Shown here in pieces: positions 21,548 to 33,400 of a DNA stretch of 54,009 bases. The notes beneath the pieces are model-generated. The model saw only the letters and a program-made list of their open reading frames with translations, made no database searches and was not told where the DNA came from. Location: positions 1-54,009 of the forward strand of contig JAOPGA020001411.1 of the NCBI GenBank assembly GCA_026419775.2. Reading direction: 5' to 3'. Made by a program: the position numbers and the translations under genes. Each line of letters opens with the position of its first letter. Position 1 is the stretch's first letter. Origin of the DNA: Acrasis kona. Its lineage: Eukaryota; Heterolobosea; Eutetramitea; Acrasida; Acrasidae.

Positions 21548-22264
21548 TCAGTTGACAACAGCAATGATTGCAATTTTTGCGGCATCTACCATCGGATATC
21601 CATAGTATCCCGTTGATATACAAGGAAATGCAATACTTTTAATGTTGTGTTCCAGACATATATTTAAACAATTACGATAGCATGATTCTAGTAACCTGGG
21701 TTGAACGTTACCATCGTGGTCAAGATAGGGCTTAACTGTATGTATAATAAACTTACATGTGTCTATTGAATGCGAACTTGTGATTACAGATTGACATGTG
21801 TAGCATCGCACTCCAAATGCGTCTTTAGGTATGACGCTACACTCCACGTCAAGATTTGTACCTGCTGCTTTATGAATCGAGAGCTTCATTTGCTGCGTTA
21901 ACTACAGCGTCGACAGGAACCGAAGTGATATCGCCCCTCATCACAGAGAATTTTATACCTAACGATTTGATTTCATCATGAATGCTTTCAGCATCAAAAT
22001 TATCTGCAAATTCTTGTACAATGTAACATCAGACTTATTTTTTTGTTTTAATTCGAATGGATGGTCACGTCTATCGTCACCTTCGTATTGTTTTGCGTGC
22101 TCGTCGTGACATATCATGTTCTTTTTAGAACTGTCTTTACAAGGAATACTCCATTGAGTATTCAATAGATAATTTGAAAATATGTTGACCGATGTACATT
22201 CTATATGCGGATATGTTGTAGGTAGGTGAATGATATTTATCGCACGCATCACATTTGCAGCCAA
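21548..22264 (-). pseudogene. Macro-domain (ADP-ribose-binding) gene relic
   Basis: The reverse strand reads VMRGDITSVPVDAVVNAANEAL, then in another frame SIHKAAG, IIHTVKPYLDHDGN, LLESCYRNCLNICLEHNIKS and FPCISTGYYGYP, which together are the order of a macro domain of the MacroD/YmdB type. The glycine-rich GGGGVDGAI loop expected between NAANEAL and IHKAAG is absent and the frame changes there; a second frame change lies near 22020. Upstream is a Cys/His-containing segment (PCKDSSKKNMICHDEHAKQY) that may be another domain. With a substrate loop gone and two frame changes it looks dead, although a consensus error could account for one of them. Confidence 0.6.
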
Positions 22265-22509
22265 GTATCTGTTCGAAACATATTTAAGCGATAAGCAAAG
22301 CTCTATTCTGCCACAAAGTTCATTATTGAAGCATTCTACAACTTTTAAGTCGTTCTACAGAAGTCGAAAAAAGACTGGAGCAGAACTTCTTGAGAATGTC
22401 ATACTGAGCGCCAACAACCTCAAAAAATTGAAGACGAAAGAAAAAATTGCCGCGGTTTCGATGTTATCCTGGAGAATGATTACTAGTATATATTTCAACC
22501 CATTTTGAA

Positions 22510-23746
22510 ATGACATTTGTAGGAACAATCAATCGCTTTAAAAACCTGTTTACATCCATGACCTTCGAACAAAAGTACCTTCTTATCGGAGCTATCTTGG
22601 CAAATCTTCCTGACTTGGATGTGATATTATCTCCCTTCCTAGGTGGACCTCTACATTTTCATAGAACACTAACTCATTCCATTTATGGGTAACTATCATC
22701 ATTATTCTAAAATCTGATTCATAAGAAACGTTGTGATCTTACCAGTTGCGGCATTCGTTGTCCAAAAATTGTTAGGACTGAGAGGAATAGAATCATACAG
22801 TCATTGTCTATGGCTATCATTCTTATGCGTATCTTCGCACATTGTTACAGATTATGTGACAAATTATGGAGTAAGTTACGTTCAAACTGATCTGAGTCAC
22901 ACTCATAGACTGGTATATTTTATCCTCTCTCCAAAAAAATGTACACCTATGGTGTCATCACTGTCTGGGATTTGACCACAGTAGTTTATTTTTATACAGT
23001 TCTGACTGCCTCAAGAAGTAATTGCTTCAAACAATCAAAAGTCATGCTCTTTGGTACCATTGGGTTTGGATTATTGATGTAAGTGACTTGATGTTTTTGT
23101 TTAACAAACTTGAAAAGGATGTGGAAGAGAGCAATGTTGTGCGAAGCCTATAGTCGCTCATTTTACTACATGGAACACAACCACAAGAAATCACACAGAA
23201 ACACATACATTTGGCCACAACCAAACAATAGTAACTTTTAACAATGAATCAACTCTAACGTGTTATTTTAGTATGGAATGGAGTCTACTCAATAATGAAG
23301 TATGACATGAGGAACAAGACTGCTACTGAGCTCAAGACAGTATCTGCTTCTCCTTACCTGGCCATCATTCATTACATCAACGACGGTAAGAACACGAATT
23401 TTTGACATTGATCTAAGTAGGTTTATAGTATTTGGAATACGTGGAAGAGATTTTAGAAGAGTTCAACTATCCGATACAATGGGTCCACTGATGGGATTAT
23501 CAATACCAAGAGACTTTTTTCCAAACATTTATCACTCCAACAAACCCTTGTTTAATAACATTGCAAAGACTTGCATACCAACTGCCACTGTACGTACTGA
23601 CATTTACATTCTTTTTAATTATTCAAGTTCATGTTCATGTACCACCTCATCTCCTTATTGTTCATAAGAGGATATTAAACCAGATTATTACTTTCATGAT
23701 GTTTTTATTTTCCATAAGGATTGTTTTAAAAGTATTGTTTTATTAG
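22510..23746 (+). CDS. YdjM-like membrane-bound metal-dependent hydrolase
   Basis: The start is ATG 22510, and exon 1 (22510-22688) carries ILANLPDLDVILSPF and LHFHRTLTHSIYG, the DxD and HR...THS signature of the YdjM/LexA-regulated hydrolase family. Exon 2 (22726-23078) has SHIVTDYVTNYGV, the second conserved SH...D block. Further exons (23118-23230, 23272-23385, 23429 onward) follow introns of 37-43 bases, and the C-terminus is hydrophobic (LPLYVLTFTFFLIIQ). Two compensating frame changes appear, one at an A7 run near 22933-22939 and one near 23545, and the total spliced length is still a multiple of three. I suspect consensus indels. In bacteria the family is an uncharacterised inner-membrane hydrolase; a role here is unknown. 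Confidence 0.6.
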
Positions 23747-24222
23747 TGAGTACATCTGTGCAGTGTAAATGGTTCATAAGGTATAATAAGTTCTTGATTC
23801 TTGTGGTTTTTAAAGTCAATTTGTTTTGGATCAACAAAGCCTCCTTGGATTGCGGCGTGGTATTGTTCTGGAAGTTGTGTAAACTGCTCGTTTGGATCTG
23901 AACTGCTTCCCTCTATTTTCTCTGGTGTACAGTTAATTACGCTTGTTCCGTCCATTTCAATAACTAACTTCCACGTCCCTGAATGTAATTACGTCTAAAT
24001 AAATTTGTTCAAACCTGTCACTACTGTTGTGTTGTACACATCTTCACTCTCCACATTATAAGTATTGTGTTGCCTGTTATGTATGTAGGTGAATGTATTA
24101 TTTTGATTGTTCAATAGATATTCTTCTTCTAAACTATTGTTATAGTCTCCTTTACCCATCGGATAACTTTCGACCTTGAAAAACCGAAGTTCGTTCTTGC
24201 ACTCTGCACTGTGTTCATGCAT
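23743..24222 (-). CDS. Hypothetical 147-residue protein
   Basis: Two exons (24222-24015 and 23978-23743, intron 36 bases) join in frame. The N-terminal half is polar with ELRFFKVESYPMGKGDYNN and VESEDVYNTTVVTGTWKLVIEMDGT, suggesting a beta-rich fold; the C-terminus is rich in Gln and His. There is no signal peptide or membrane span. I do not recognise the family. It ends overlapping the end of the YdjM-like gene on the other strand. Confidence 0.5.
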
Positions 24223-24465
24223 CTTTGTAAAACGTTCATAATTGGATTTGAAGAATGGAGGATTTTTTCAGAGAGTAGACAACACTACCCATTTCAAAAA
24301 AACTTAATAACATATTATTACCTTGACCATAGAGTAAAGGAACGAGACTCCTTCACCATATTGCGAAGAACTCTTGAAGAAAATAATTTAGTTAAAATCG
24401 AAATACAACCTACACTTTCCAAAAATATTGCATTGAGATTTATAAAGGGACAACATTACATTTAA
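24217..24465 (+). CDS. Small basic protein, unrecognised
   Basis: An 82-residue frame from ATG 24217, whose start overlaps the start of the divergent gene within a CATGCAT. It is rich in aromatic and basic residues (KNLITYYYLDHRVKERD, LRRTLEENNLVKIEI, IALRFIKGQHYI). Size, charge and absence of a signal would suit a mitochondrial ribosomal or assembly factor, but that is a guess. Its stop overlaps the stop of the RPA32 gene by four bases. Confidence 0.4.
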   Translation: MHLCKTFIIGFEEWRIFSESRQHYPFQKNLITYYYLDHRVKERDSFTILRRTLEENNLVKIEIQPTLSKNIALRFIKGQHYI

Positions 24466-25111
24466 TTATAACTTTTATTGACATCCCCTTCTAACTTCTT
24501 TTTAAAAACTGGTTTTTTGCCATCCTCTGGCAGAGCACCAAACACTCTTCTTTGATGCGAAAGCACAACCTCTAGATAATGTAGTGTAATCTCATTAGGG
24601 TCAACAATTGGTTTGATGCTATATGTTACAATGCTCTTTCTCCCATACTCATCTACTTTCAAGTTTCCGATAACTCTCACATAAGTATTTACTCTATTCG
24701 GTGATTAGAGAAATGATAAGATCGCATTACTTACTCTGTGTCGTTCCTCATGTCGTGATAAATTCCCTCGCCATTTTCATCCATCCACATGTTACATTCT
24801 GCCTTGAAGCCGTCATCAATAATAAATGTAGTGATTTTTTCTTGTATATTTATGCTTTCTAGTTTTCCAACAATAGATACAAGCGAGAGTTTAAAAGGTC
24901 TACCTCCAGTTTCTATGATATGCGAATTTTGGTCGCTGGCTATAATAATTTGCAACTGAGATGCAGTTATAGGTGTGAGGGAATTTGCAACAGGGATATT
25001 ATCGTTTCCTTTAGAAGGTGAGGAAGGCGTGCCATTTTTACTGTCCATCGACATATCGCTTTGTCCGATATCGATATCGCTCTGTGCAAACTCATCTTCG
25101 TATTCATTCAT
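24462..25111 (-). CDS. RPA2: Replication protein A 32 kDa subunit (RPA2-like)
   Basis: Two exons (25111-24735 and 24693-24462, intron 41 bases) give 202 residues. The N-terminus is Ser/Asp-rich (QSDIDIGQSDMSMDS), like the phosphorylated tail of RPA32. The OB fold is clear: LTPITASQLQIII, LVSIVGKLESINIQEKITTFIIDDG, CNMWMDENGEG, then after splicing TYVRVIGNLK and IVDPNEITLHYLEVVLSH. The usual C-terminal winged helix is missing: the protein ends about 30 residues after the OB fold with a basic tail. It should act in the RPA heterotrimer binding single-stranded DNA. Confidence 0.85.
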
Positions 25112-25210
25112 TTCCTGGGATATGTTGAATCTTTATCTTTGTTACAAAAGATAATAATAAAATTCCAGACAACCGAACTCAACACAAACATTTCACCAAG
25201 ACGATGAACT

Positions 25211-26621
25211 TTATTTCAAAGGATTTTGTACAGGATCAGATTTCTTTTCTTTTAGCAAACCCGACTTTTTAAGAGGAGTTGACTCTTTGTCAATCATGAA
25301 CACATCACCAACAGTCTCGTCATTTCTAATATACTTTCCATACAACAATGTATTATCGGCAACAGTAATCATAACCAATCCATGCGAGGTCTCTCTGTAT
25401 TTGCTCCACGAAGGCTTTACTTCCCATTCTTGGTTACTTTCATATCCAGCCGTTCCAATTACCAAATGAATCGTTCCTTTTGGCTCTTTGTAATAATATT
25501 TACCCAACACTGACTTTTCACATTTTGATTTAAATGATATGGAACAAGTTCTCTCGTAGGCATGTACGTGACCATAAAGTACCAAATCAATCTTGTAGTC
25601 CTTAAACAAAGGTTCTATGGCATCTCTAAACTTTGGTCCAATGTCATCTTCGTGATGGTTGCTGTTGCTACAATACATGGGTCTATGCGTATAAATGATG
25701 GTGAAAGGTGTTTCGTCCTCATCAATGTTCTTTAAATCTGATTTTAACCAATTATACTGGCGGGATCCTCGACTAAAGTTATGCTCTGTGCTTAGACCTA
25801 TGAAATGTACGTTTTGGTAGTTAAACGAATAATAAATGTTTCCTTCTTTGCTATTGCTGTTCCTTCCAGTTGAGTTGGTGAACCTGTGCTTGTAGGCCTT
25901 GAAGCCTGCATCACTTTCGTGATTACCTACAACTACCATATAAGGCATGTTGGCAGTTACGGGTTGTGCCAGGTCTCCCCATCGATCCCAAATGTTTTCA
26001 CTATAGTTGTTTAGTAGCACGTGTCATTGATCACTTACTCTCCGTTCCAAGCGTAAGGTATGTCACCTTGATGTATAATGAACCTTACGTCTGGGTCTGA
26101 CTTGATGATCTTTTTAATTAACCTCAAAGTGTCCTCGCTATCTTGGTTGACGTTCATGTCACCATAAGTTAAAAATTTGAACGGGACGTTTTTTTTCCGA
26201 CCATTATAAGAGTTGCCCAAAGCAGTGGGAAATGAGAACTCCTCAGTTGTTTGGTTACCGTCGTCAGAGATTCGATAGTATACCTGCATTTGTTATGGAA
26301 AAGGTGGGTTGAAATTGCACTGACCCTGCTATTTCTTGTTAAATTCATTAATATTGTTTCGTGCACTTGAACAACTGGATAATTTCCTTTTCCTTCATAA
26401 CTCACTTTTGTGACATTTTTAGTGGAGTATTTATATTGTTTGCTGTCATAACCATATTCGACTTTATAATCATTTTTCGAATCGCTATATGTAATCCAAG
26501 TTATGGACATTTGGTCCGGTATTCCTGTTAGTGCAACTTTCACTTGTTCGATGTTCACCTCAGCACAATAGACGATAGAGACGATCAAAAGTATGAGGAA
26601 CGTCCGAGAGGAAGAGATCAT
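25211..26621 (-). CDS. Secreted purple acid phosphatase
   Basis: Three exons (26621-26325, 26283-26039, 26000-25211; introns 41 and 38 bases) give 443 residues. A signal peptide (FLILLIVSIVYCA) starts the protein, so I prefer the ATG at 26621 to upstream codons. A fibronectin-III-like N-terminal domain (VALTGIPDQMSITWITY) precedes the catalytic domain with LTYGDMNVNQ, HQGDIPYAWNG, VVGNHESD, YTHRPMYC and YGHVHAYERT. Only the first box departs from consensus (GDMN for GDLG). Several N-glycosylation sites are present. A secreted or lysosomal phosphomonoesterase is expected. It shares a promoter gap of 49 bases with the divergent gene at 26671. Confidence 0.9.
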
Positions 26622-26670
26622 TGCTACCAAATTGTGACCTTCCAAATTTCACCAGGTTGTTTGTAAAAAA

Positions 26671-27878
26671 ATGATGAGAGATCACCACCACCCACCATCC
26701 CGTCAAAACGCAGGGATATTCTCAAAACTACTAGCACGAAAAAGATATATTATTATTATTGTCACACTCGCATCTGTATATATACTATACAACATATTCT
26801 TCATCGATTCTTTGGTCAGTAACACAAACAAAAACAACAACGTTCCCTCTCTACACATAGATAGTGCCAAGAATCAAAAATATGATCCATACATTAAAGC
26901 GGAAGAGGAGTGGGGTAAAGCGAAACCTGTTGCCGGAAGAGCTGAAGGTACTTTAAATTCACTTTAACAATTAACGAACCTTTAGATTCCGACGTCCGAA
27001 GAGAACATAATGCCGAACTGCAGAAGAGAAAGGACGAGGAGCGACAGGAAAAGAAAAGGCTAGACGAAGAAAATAGAGTCAAACAAGAAGAGAAGGAGAG
27101 GATGAAGGCAGAACAAAAGGCCAAGAGCGAACAAAAAGCGCTTCAACTTGAAAAGGAGAAGAATGAAAAACTAAAGGAACAAGTCAACTTGAGGAAGGAT
27201 GACAAGAGTAACAAAGATGTCCCTCCTGTAAAGAATCAAGATAATTTGATTGATGAAGTAAAAGAGGAACCCAAGCCCGAAGCTCCCGAACAAACACCAT
27301 CACCCACACCAAGCCAAGACAAGCCAACACCAGCCGTCGAAGTAGAAGAACACGAAGAAGTCGATCCAGCACCGCCAAAACATGAGGAGGAGGCGAAAAT
27401 AGAAAAGAAGGTTAAAACACCATTCAACGAGATCAATTTGGACGTGAAGGGAAAGGTAAGTTACACACGTTCTTTGTTTTAATCCTCTCAGAAAAAGTCA
27501 AGCTTTGAAGATGCAGTTAAGAAGGTTGAAAAAATACATAAGAACAAGTCAAAAGAAATCAAGAAGAAATTAAAAGAAAAGGTAGTCAAACCCGCAGAAG
27601 AAGTTAAGGAGAACATTGAAGAACGATTGAAGGCAGCCAAGGACAAGATTAAAGAAAAAATAGTAGAACCAGTCGAAGAAGGCGTTGAGGAGATCAAGGG
27701 TCAATACAACAACGTCAAAGATTTAATTCAAGAAAAGCTAAAAGATAAGGTAAAGGAACTAAAGGATGGACTTGATTCGCCCGACAAGAATGCTGTTGGA
27801 GATGAAGATGAAAAGAAGAACGTTAAGGACGAGCAGTTACAACAACGAGCCCGTGTAATGGACAATTTAGGAGCTTAA
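26671..27878 (+). CDS. Type II membrane protein with long charged coiled coil
   Basis: Three exons (26671-26947, 26986-27455, 27492-27878; introns 38 and 36 bases) give 377 residues. One transmembrane span (IIIIVTLASVYILYNIFFI, about residues 28-46) follows a short basic cytosolic tail. The rest is highly charged: an EK-rich coiled coil, a Pro/Glu-rich linker (PEAPEQTPSPTPSQDKP) and an amphipathic 11-mer-like repeat region (LKAAKDKIKEKIVEPVEEGV). Signal-anchor topology would put the coil in the lumen or outside. Family unknown; the repeat region recalls lipid-surface-binding helices. Confidence 0.65.
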
Positions 27879-27953
27879 ATAAACTCTTTATAGCATTAAA
27901 GTTTCTTTCGTTGTTAATCTTACTTTTAATGGTTCTAAATACATTGTGTTCAA

Positions 27954-29060
27954 ATGTCGAAGAGCAGTCTTTCATTGTGTGCAAAGTCTCAATATCCAAA
28001 AATGCTTGTTAATACAACCGTACTAAAAATAGAAGCAATGAAATCATTAGGGAGGCAAGTGAATGGAACCAAAGTATCGGTGATGAGTTATAATCTTTTA
28101 GCGAAAATGTACGCAGAGCACAGATTCTTTCCACACTCAGATCCTATCCACTTGGATTGGGATGCATTTAGATCCAAAAAATTCGAACAAACATTCACGC
28201 GATATAAGCCTGACATATTGTGTTTCCAAGAAATACAAGAAGACGATTTTCAGCAGTGGTTGTGCCCATTCATGAAGAACATTGGATACAGCGGAAAAAT
28301 GTTTAGGAAAAAGCGAGACCTAGCAGATGACGTCGCTCTAGACGGATGCGCAACTTTCTACAAGCATGATAAATTCGAATTCATCAATGAGCACCGTCTT
28401 GATTATTCAGAGTATGCTCGCAGAATGAAAACAACTTTTAAGGATGATACCGCTCTCGGTCAGTTTGCCCTTCCCACACATAATGTTGGTCTATTCCTCC
28501 ACCTTAACAATAAAGACATTGGAGATTTTTGGGTAGTCAATACCCATTTAAACTGGAATAAAAATCATCCCCATCTTCAACTCTATCAAATAAAAGCCTT
28601 AATGGCAGAACTGTCTCGTAACATTAATAAAATGCCCTTTGTAATTTGTGGTGACTTTAACAGTCTACCAACATCAGCAGTATATGAATATCTTCATAAT
28701 GGTTTTATCGACTCGAAGAGTAACAATTACGGTAGTCTTCTTGATGTGTATTCTGGATTGTTTGCATCTTCAGATGTTACCATGAAGTACATGGAGAGCA
28801 AACATGGAATTCAATCCATAAAATGTGCCTATGATGACAAGAGTACATTTACTCTACCTTTCACTACGAGGGTGCACGAAAAGTTTGAGGGTGTTATTGA
28901 TTACATTTGGTACTCAAGTGATTCCTTGACACCTGTTGCTCTGCTCAATGACTTGACTCCTGAAGAAATTCAGAATAAAGAATTATCGTTGCCGAACGAA
29001 AACCATCCCAGTGACCATGTACCCATTATGGCGGAGTTTCAGTACAAAACAAGTGAATAG
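27954..29060 (+). CDS. CCR4-type exonuclease/endonuclease/phosphatase (EEP) domain protein
   Basis: One exon, 368 residues. All EEP catalytic boxes are intact: SYNLLAKMYA, CFQEIQEDDFQ, NTHLNWNKN, CGDFNSLPTS, IDYIWYS and HPSDHVPIMAEF. There is no leucine-rich repeat, so it resembles the nocturnin/Angel/2'-phosphodiesterase side of the CCR4 family more than CCR4 itself. A likely role is poly(A) or RNA phosphodiester hydrolysis, needing Mg2+. The N-terminal 30 residues are basic and Ser-rich and could be a weak mitochondrial presequence. The gene directly follows the membrane coiled-coil gene on the same strand. Confidence 0.85.
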   Translation: MSKSSLSLCAKSQYPKMLVNTTVLKIEAMKSLGRQVNGTKVSVMSYNLLAKMYAEHRFFPHSDPIHLDWDAFRSKKFEQTFTRYKPDILCFQEIQEDDFQQWLCPFMKNIGYSGKMFRKKRDLADDVALDGCATFYKHDKFEFINEHRLDYSEYARRMKTTFKDDTALGQFALPTHNVGLFLHLNNKDIGDFWVVNTHLNWNKNHPHLQLYQIKALMAELSRNINKMPFVICGDFNSLPTSAVYEYLHNGFIDSKSNNYGSLLDVYSGLFASSDVTMKYMESKHGIQSIKCAYDDKSTFTLPFTTRVHEKFEGVIDYIWYSSDSLTPVALLNDLTPEEIQNKELSLPNENHPSDHVPIMAEFQYKTSE

Positions 29061-29267
29061 TAAAATCTATTTATTTATGAATTTTCTCCAATGTTTGTCT
29101 TTTGAAACGTGTAGTGTCTTTTGTGTCAATGTGCCCCTCTTGTAACCATTTTAATGTTTTGTTTTGGCGGTAACGGTTTTGTTGTAGTAAAGACCCAGAG
29201 TAGTCAAATCGAACGTGCGATTAGATAAGCATTTATTTTAAGAAAATTTGTGTCCCCACGTTTGTAC

Positions 29268-30426
29268 ATGAACATTGCACTTCCAAGTAGAGATGTTAGT
29301 AGGTATGACCAGTATGAGCGGTCGCCGCCTAGCCCGAACATCAACCTACCATCTCCGAACCTTGGAATGCCAGTTTCAATGCTTGGAAATAATGTAGCGT
29401 CTAGTTCTTCTTCCAGGCTACCGAAAGTCGTCGGAAAGAACTATATAGTAGCAAATAAAATAGGAAGTGGCTCTTTTGGAGTTATTTATGGTGGAAGGGA
29501 TGCAAAATCTGGAGGAGAAGTTGCCATAAAATTCGAGTCTGCTAGAACAAAACATCCCCAGCTCAGCTACGAAGCAAGATTGTATAAAGTATTAAACAAA
29601 GAGCCAGTAATGGGAATTCCTCGCGTACGATGGTTTGGACTAGAAGAGGATTATAATGTAATGGTAATGGATTGTTTGGGTCCCACATTAGAAGACTTGT
29701 TCGGGTTTTGCTCGAGAAGGTTTTCGCTCAAAACAGTCTTGATGATTGCTGATCAACTGGTAATGTGTCATACTTGATATGTACTTTTATTAATGTTTAA
29801 AGATTTCTAGAGTACAGTTTTTGCATTCCATGCAATTTATACATCGAGACATTAAGCCAGAAAATTTTTTGATGGGAAGGAGTCGGTGTGGTCATCACAT
29901 TTACATGGTTGATTTCGGACTGGCCAAAAAGTACATTGACGACACGACGGGCAGACACATCAAATACAGAAAAAACAAGAGTTTGACGGGGACGGCGCGC
30001 TACACGAGCGTAAACTCCCACATGGGAATCGAACAAAGCAGAAGAGACGACATGGAGTCGCTCGGATATCTATTTGTATATTTCTTCAAGGGGCTACTTC
30101 CGTGGCAAGGACTCACCGCAACCAATCGTACCAAAAAATACGAAAAGATCCACGAACGCAAAATGAACACGCCCATCGAAACGCTGTGTAGGAATCTACC
30201 CATCGAATTCACCCAATATTTTCAACACATTAAGAATTTACAATTCGAAGAAGTGCCCGACTACGACATGCTACGAAAATCATTCAGGGACTTGTTCAAC
30301 AGAGAAGGCTACTGCATGGATTTTGTATACGATTGGACAATGTTGCGCAAAGACTCCAACAACCACTCCTTCAAGAGCTCACAAAACAACAACAGTCCAA
30401 GCACAGATCACATGGGAGATGTATAA
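29268..30426 (+). CDS. Casein kinase 1
   Basis: Two exons (29268-29759 and 29803-30426, intron 43 bases) give 371 residues. The kinase domain is complete: [40 protein letters not shown] and the CK1-specific block [20 protein letters not shown] with [11 protein letters not shown] and LPWQGL. A Ser/Pro-rich N-terminal extension of about 55 residues and a short polar tail flank it. I start at ATG 29268. An AATAAA overlaps the stop, and the next gene converges with only 10 bases between stops. Confidence 0.95.
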
Positions 30427-30436
30427 AATAAAAATT

Positions 30437-33400
30437 TTACTTTAAGAATTCAAGACCCTGTCTCTTGGTGTACTTTTCGGAAATCTTTGCGCTCTTAATC
30501 TTGTCGTTACCCTCGGCATCAAAGTCAAGCAGAGGATGATCCTTGTCGTCACACAATTTCACCATGGGGCTCACAAACAATAATCGAACGTCAGTGTTGG
30601 GCGCCTGCACGTTGGTGGTCCTGCTCTTGCTGAATTCATCCTTCAAATTGGCCAACAAGTAAGCGATTTGATCCTTGCTCAAATCGGGGCACACTGCGCT
30701 CTTCATGTCCGAATCCTTCAACAAGACATCCTGAGCGATGGCACACACGTCTGCGCTCTGGCGAGAGTACTTGAATTCGCTGAGCCTAGCGTGCTGCTCG
30801 TACCAATTCTCCACAATCTGCACGCCCATCTTGATTTGCAAGTAGCGACTGGTGTTGTTGGTGTCCCTCAATAGTTCGTTAAACACGGTGGCATCAATGT
30901 ACAGGGCAATGGTGCGGAACAAGAAATCCTGTAACCTGGCATCCAGCTTGTTGGCGCTGAGCTGCTTCTCGAACGAATCCAACACCCTCAACATTTCTCT
31001 CATGTGTGCGCCTCCCTCTGCGCTCTTTGCTCTGGTGTTCTCGTCTTGATGATCCAATATGCTGACAATGATGAGCGGATCCAATTTCTTGACGATGCTG
31101 TCCAACAGGTGATAATAAGCGTTCATGGTGATCTTTACCAATTCGTTCAATACTTGTTGAATGTCCACCTGTCCATCATCATCACCCTGTCGATCGTCAT
31201 GAACGGTCGCAGTGATGATGGATGGTATCTGAGCATTGGATTGACGCGATCGCTTATTGTTGGCATGCATCAGGTCCAACACGTTCTTCAAATTGGATTG
31301 GAACGCATTGGAGATGTAATTGCCGTGTGCTTGTTTCAAACAACTCAACAATCGAGTGTTACAGTTGATCCAGAATGATTCGGTGGGCAAGTGATCAGAG
31401 TGCCTCTCGATCATGTACTCGATGGCCTGCACGATGTGATGAGGGATGGAACGGTGGGTGGACGACGAAGATAGCGCCTTGTATAACACCGGAGTGGGTT
31501 CCGGCACGCTGGAGTTACTGACGTACAGGGTGGGATCTGCGAATAGAATGGCATGTTCGATCAAGTAACGATGCGTCTCCAATTGTTGAATGTGGTCCAA
31601 TTGATCCATGAGTTGATTCACCTTGTTGGTATCCGTTGGTGGCGGCGATGCGCTGCTATTCTTTTTAACCTATACAGTGTTAGTATCATTGTTACAAGAG
31701 AGTGGTAATGGTGGTGGTGGTGGTGAATGAATGGTGATGATGATGATGATGATGATGATCGTGTGAACAAGTGTTGTTAGTGGAGCTATATAGATATTAG
31801 ACAAGTAAATGTTGATTACACCACACGCACACACTACACAATGTGCGCATCGACTCACCTGTGTTAATTCATCTTGTAATTCTTCCACTCTGTTTAACAG
31901 TGCATCGTGTTCTTGTTGATTCTTCTCCATGGCCTTTTCTGATTTTTTATTCTTCTTCTTCAATTCGTTCAATTGCTTGGTCAATTGTTCGTTTTGATCC
32001 TGTAATTCTCTCAATTCGTCTTCGTTGCTCGATGACGATGACGATTGCATGGATGCCAGTGCCAATTGTCTGGTCAAATTCTCGATTTGTGATTTGTGAT
32101 CCAACAATTCTTCGCCGGCTGATTCGGATTGGGATCGCGAATCTTTTAATTGGGATTCGAGTCGTTCGATCAAATCTTGATTCGATTTTAATTCTTGTCC
32201 ATGAGCAATCTTTTGTGATTCCAATTCCTTCTTTAGATTGGTAGCATGATCGTCCAATTCGCCCCTGGATGCATCCATTTCATTCTTGAGCGAATCGTGT
32301 GCGGATTGTAATTGATCGAGATTTGATTGTTTTTGTTTGATTTGTGATTCCAAATCATTCACCTTTTCCGACGATTCCTTCTTGAATTGCTTCATCTCTT
32401 GATTCAAATCCTTTATTTGCTTGTCGTGCGACTCCTTCATCTTTTGTGCTTGTCTGTCCTTCTCGTCCGATTTGTCCATTACATTCTATCATGGTTAGTA
32501 CCCATCAGTTACAATCAAAAAAAAAAAATCAATTCATGAATTCATGAATTGGTTAGTGGTGTTAGTGGCGCGTGAGTGGTGGTGTGGCGACGAGAAATGA
32601 TATATGTACCTTTTGTAATGACGAGATTTGATCTTGATAATCTAATTTCAACTGAGCCATTCGCTCGTTGGTGGCGGCGATGGTCTTTTGTTCTTGTGCG
32701 CGCGTCGATTCCGAGGCATTGTACTTTTCGGTCGTGTCCATGAGTCGTTGATTGATTTGATTCTTTTCGTTCAACAATTGATCCACTTGGTCACGATGTC
32801 TGGTGTCGATTCTCTCTCGATCCACCCTTAATTGATCCAGTGCCATTTGTAATTCGTTCAATTGTCTTTTCGAATCCTTTTGAATTCGATCTTGATTGGA
32901 TTCTAATAAATCTCTTTCCGAAGTGATTTGATCCATTTGCGATTGTAATTGATGAATTTGTGATTTGTAGGACTGTAGATCGTTCCTCGATGATTCCAAA
33001 TCAAGGGTCAATTGGTCGCGAATGCTGGATAGATTCGAAATCTCCATCAGGTGCTTTTGATGATTCTTTTCCATGGATTGTTCCAGTTCTTGTTTGTCGT
33101 GTCGAGCGATGGACAATTCCTTCTTGATCTTGTCCAATTGAGATTGATCGCGTTGCAAATCGCTAGTCAACGATTGCACTTGATTCCTGGTTGATTCCAA
33201 TTCGGATTGAACGGACGCCAATTGATTCTGATTCGAGTGATGCAAATCGCGCATGCGATTTAATTCCAAACTCTTTGATTCCAATTCAACGTGAATTTGA
33301 TCGCTGCTGCTCTGTGATTGAGCGTAGGCCTTGGTCACTTCCTCTCTGGCCTCTTGTAATCGCTCTTCGAATCGCTTGTTGGATGATTCGAATTGTTCTC

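Noticed and set aside
22230-22508. 92-codon open frame just before the YdjM-like gene
   Set aside because: It overlaps the macro-domain relic on the other strand at its start, has no motif, and its codons look like chance AT-rich sequence.
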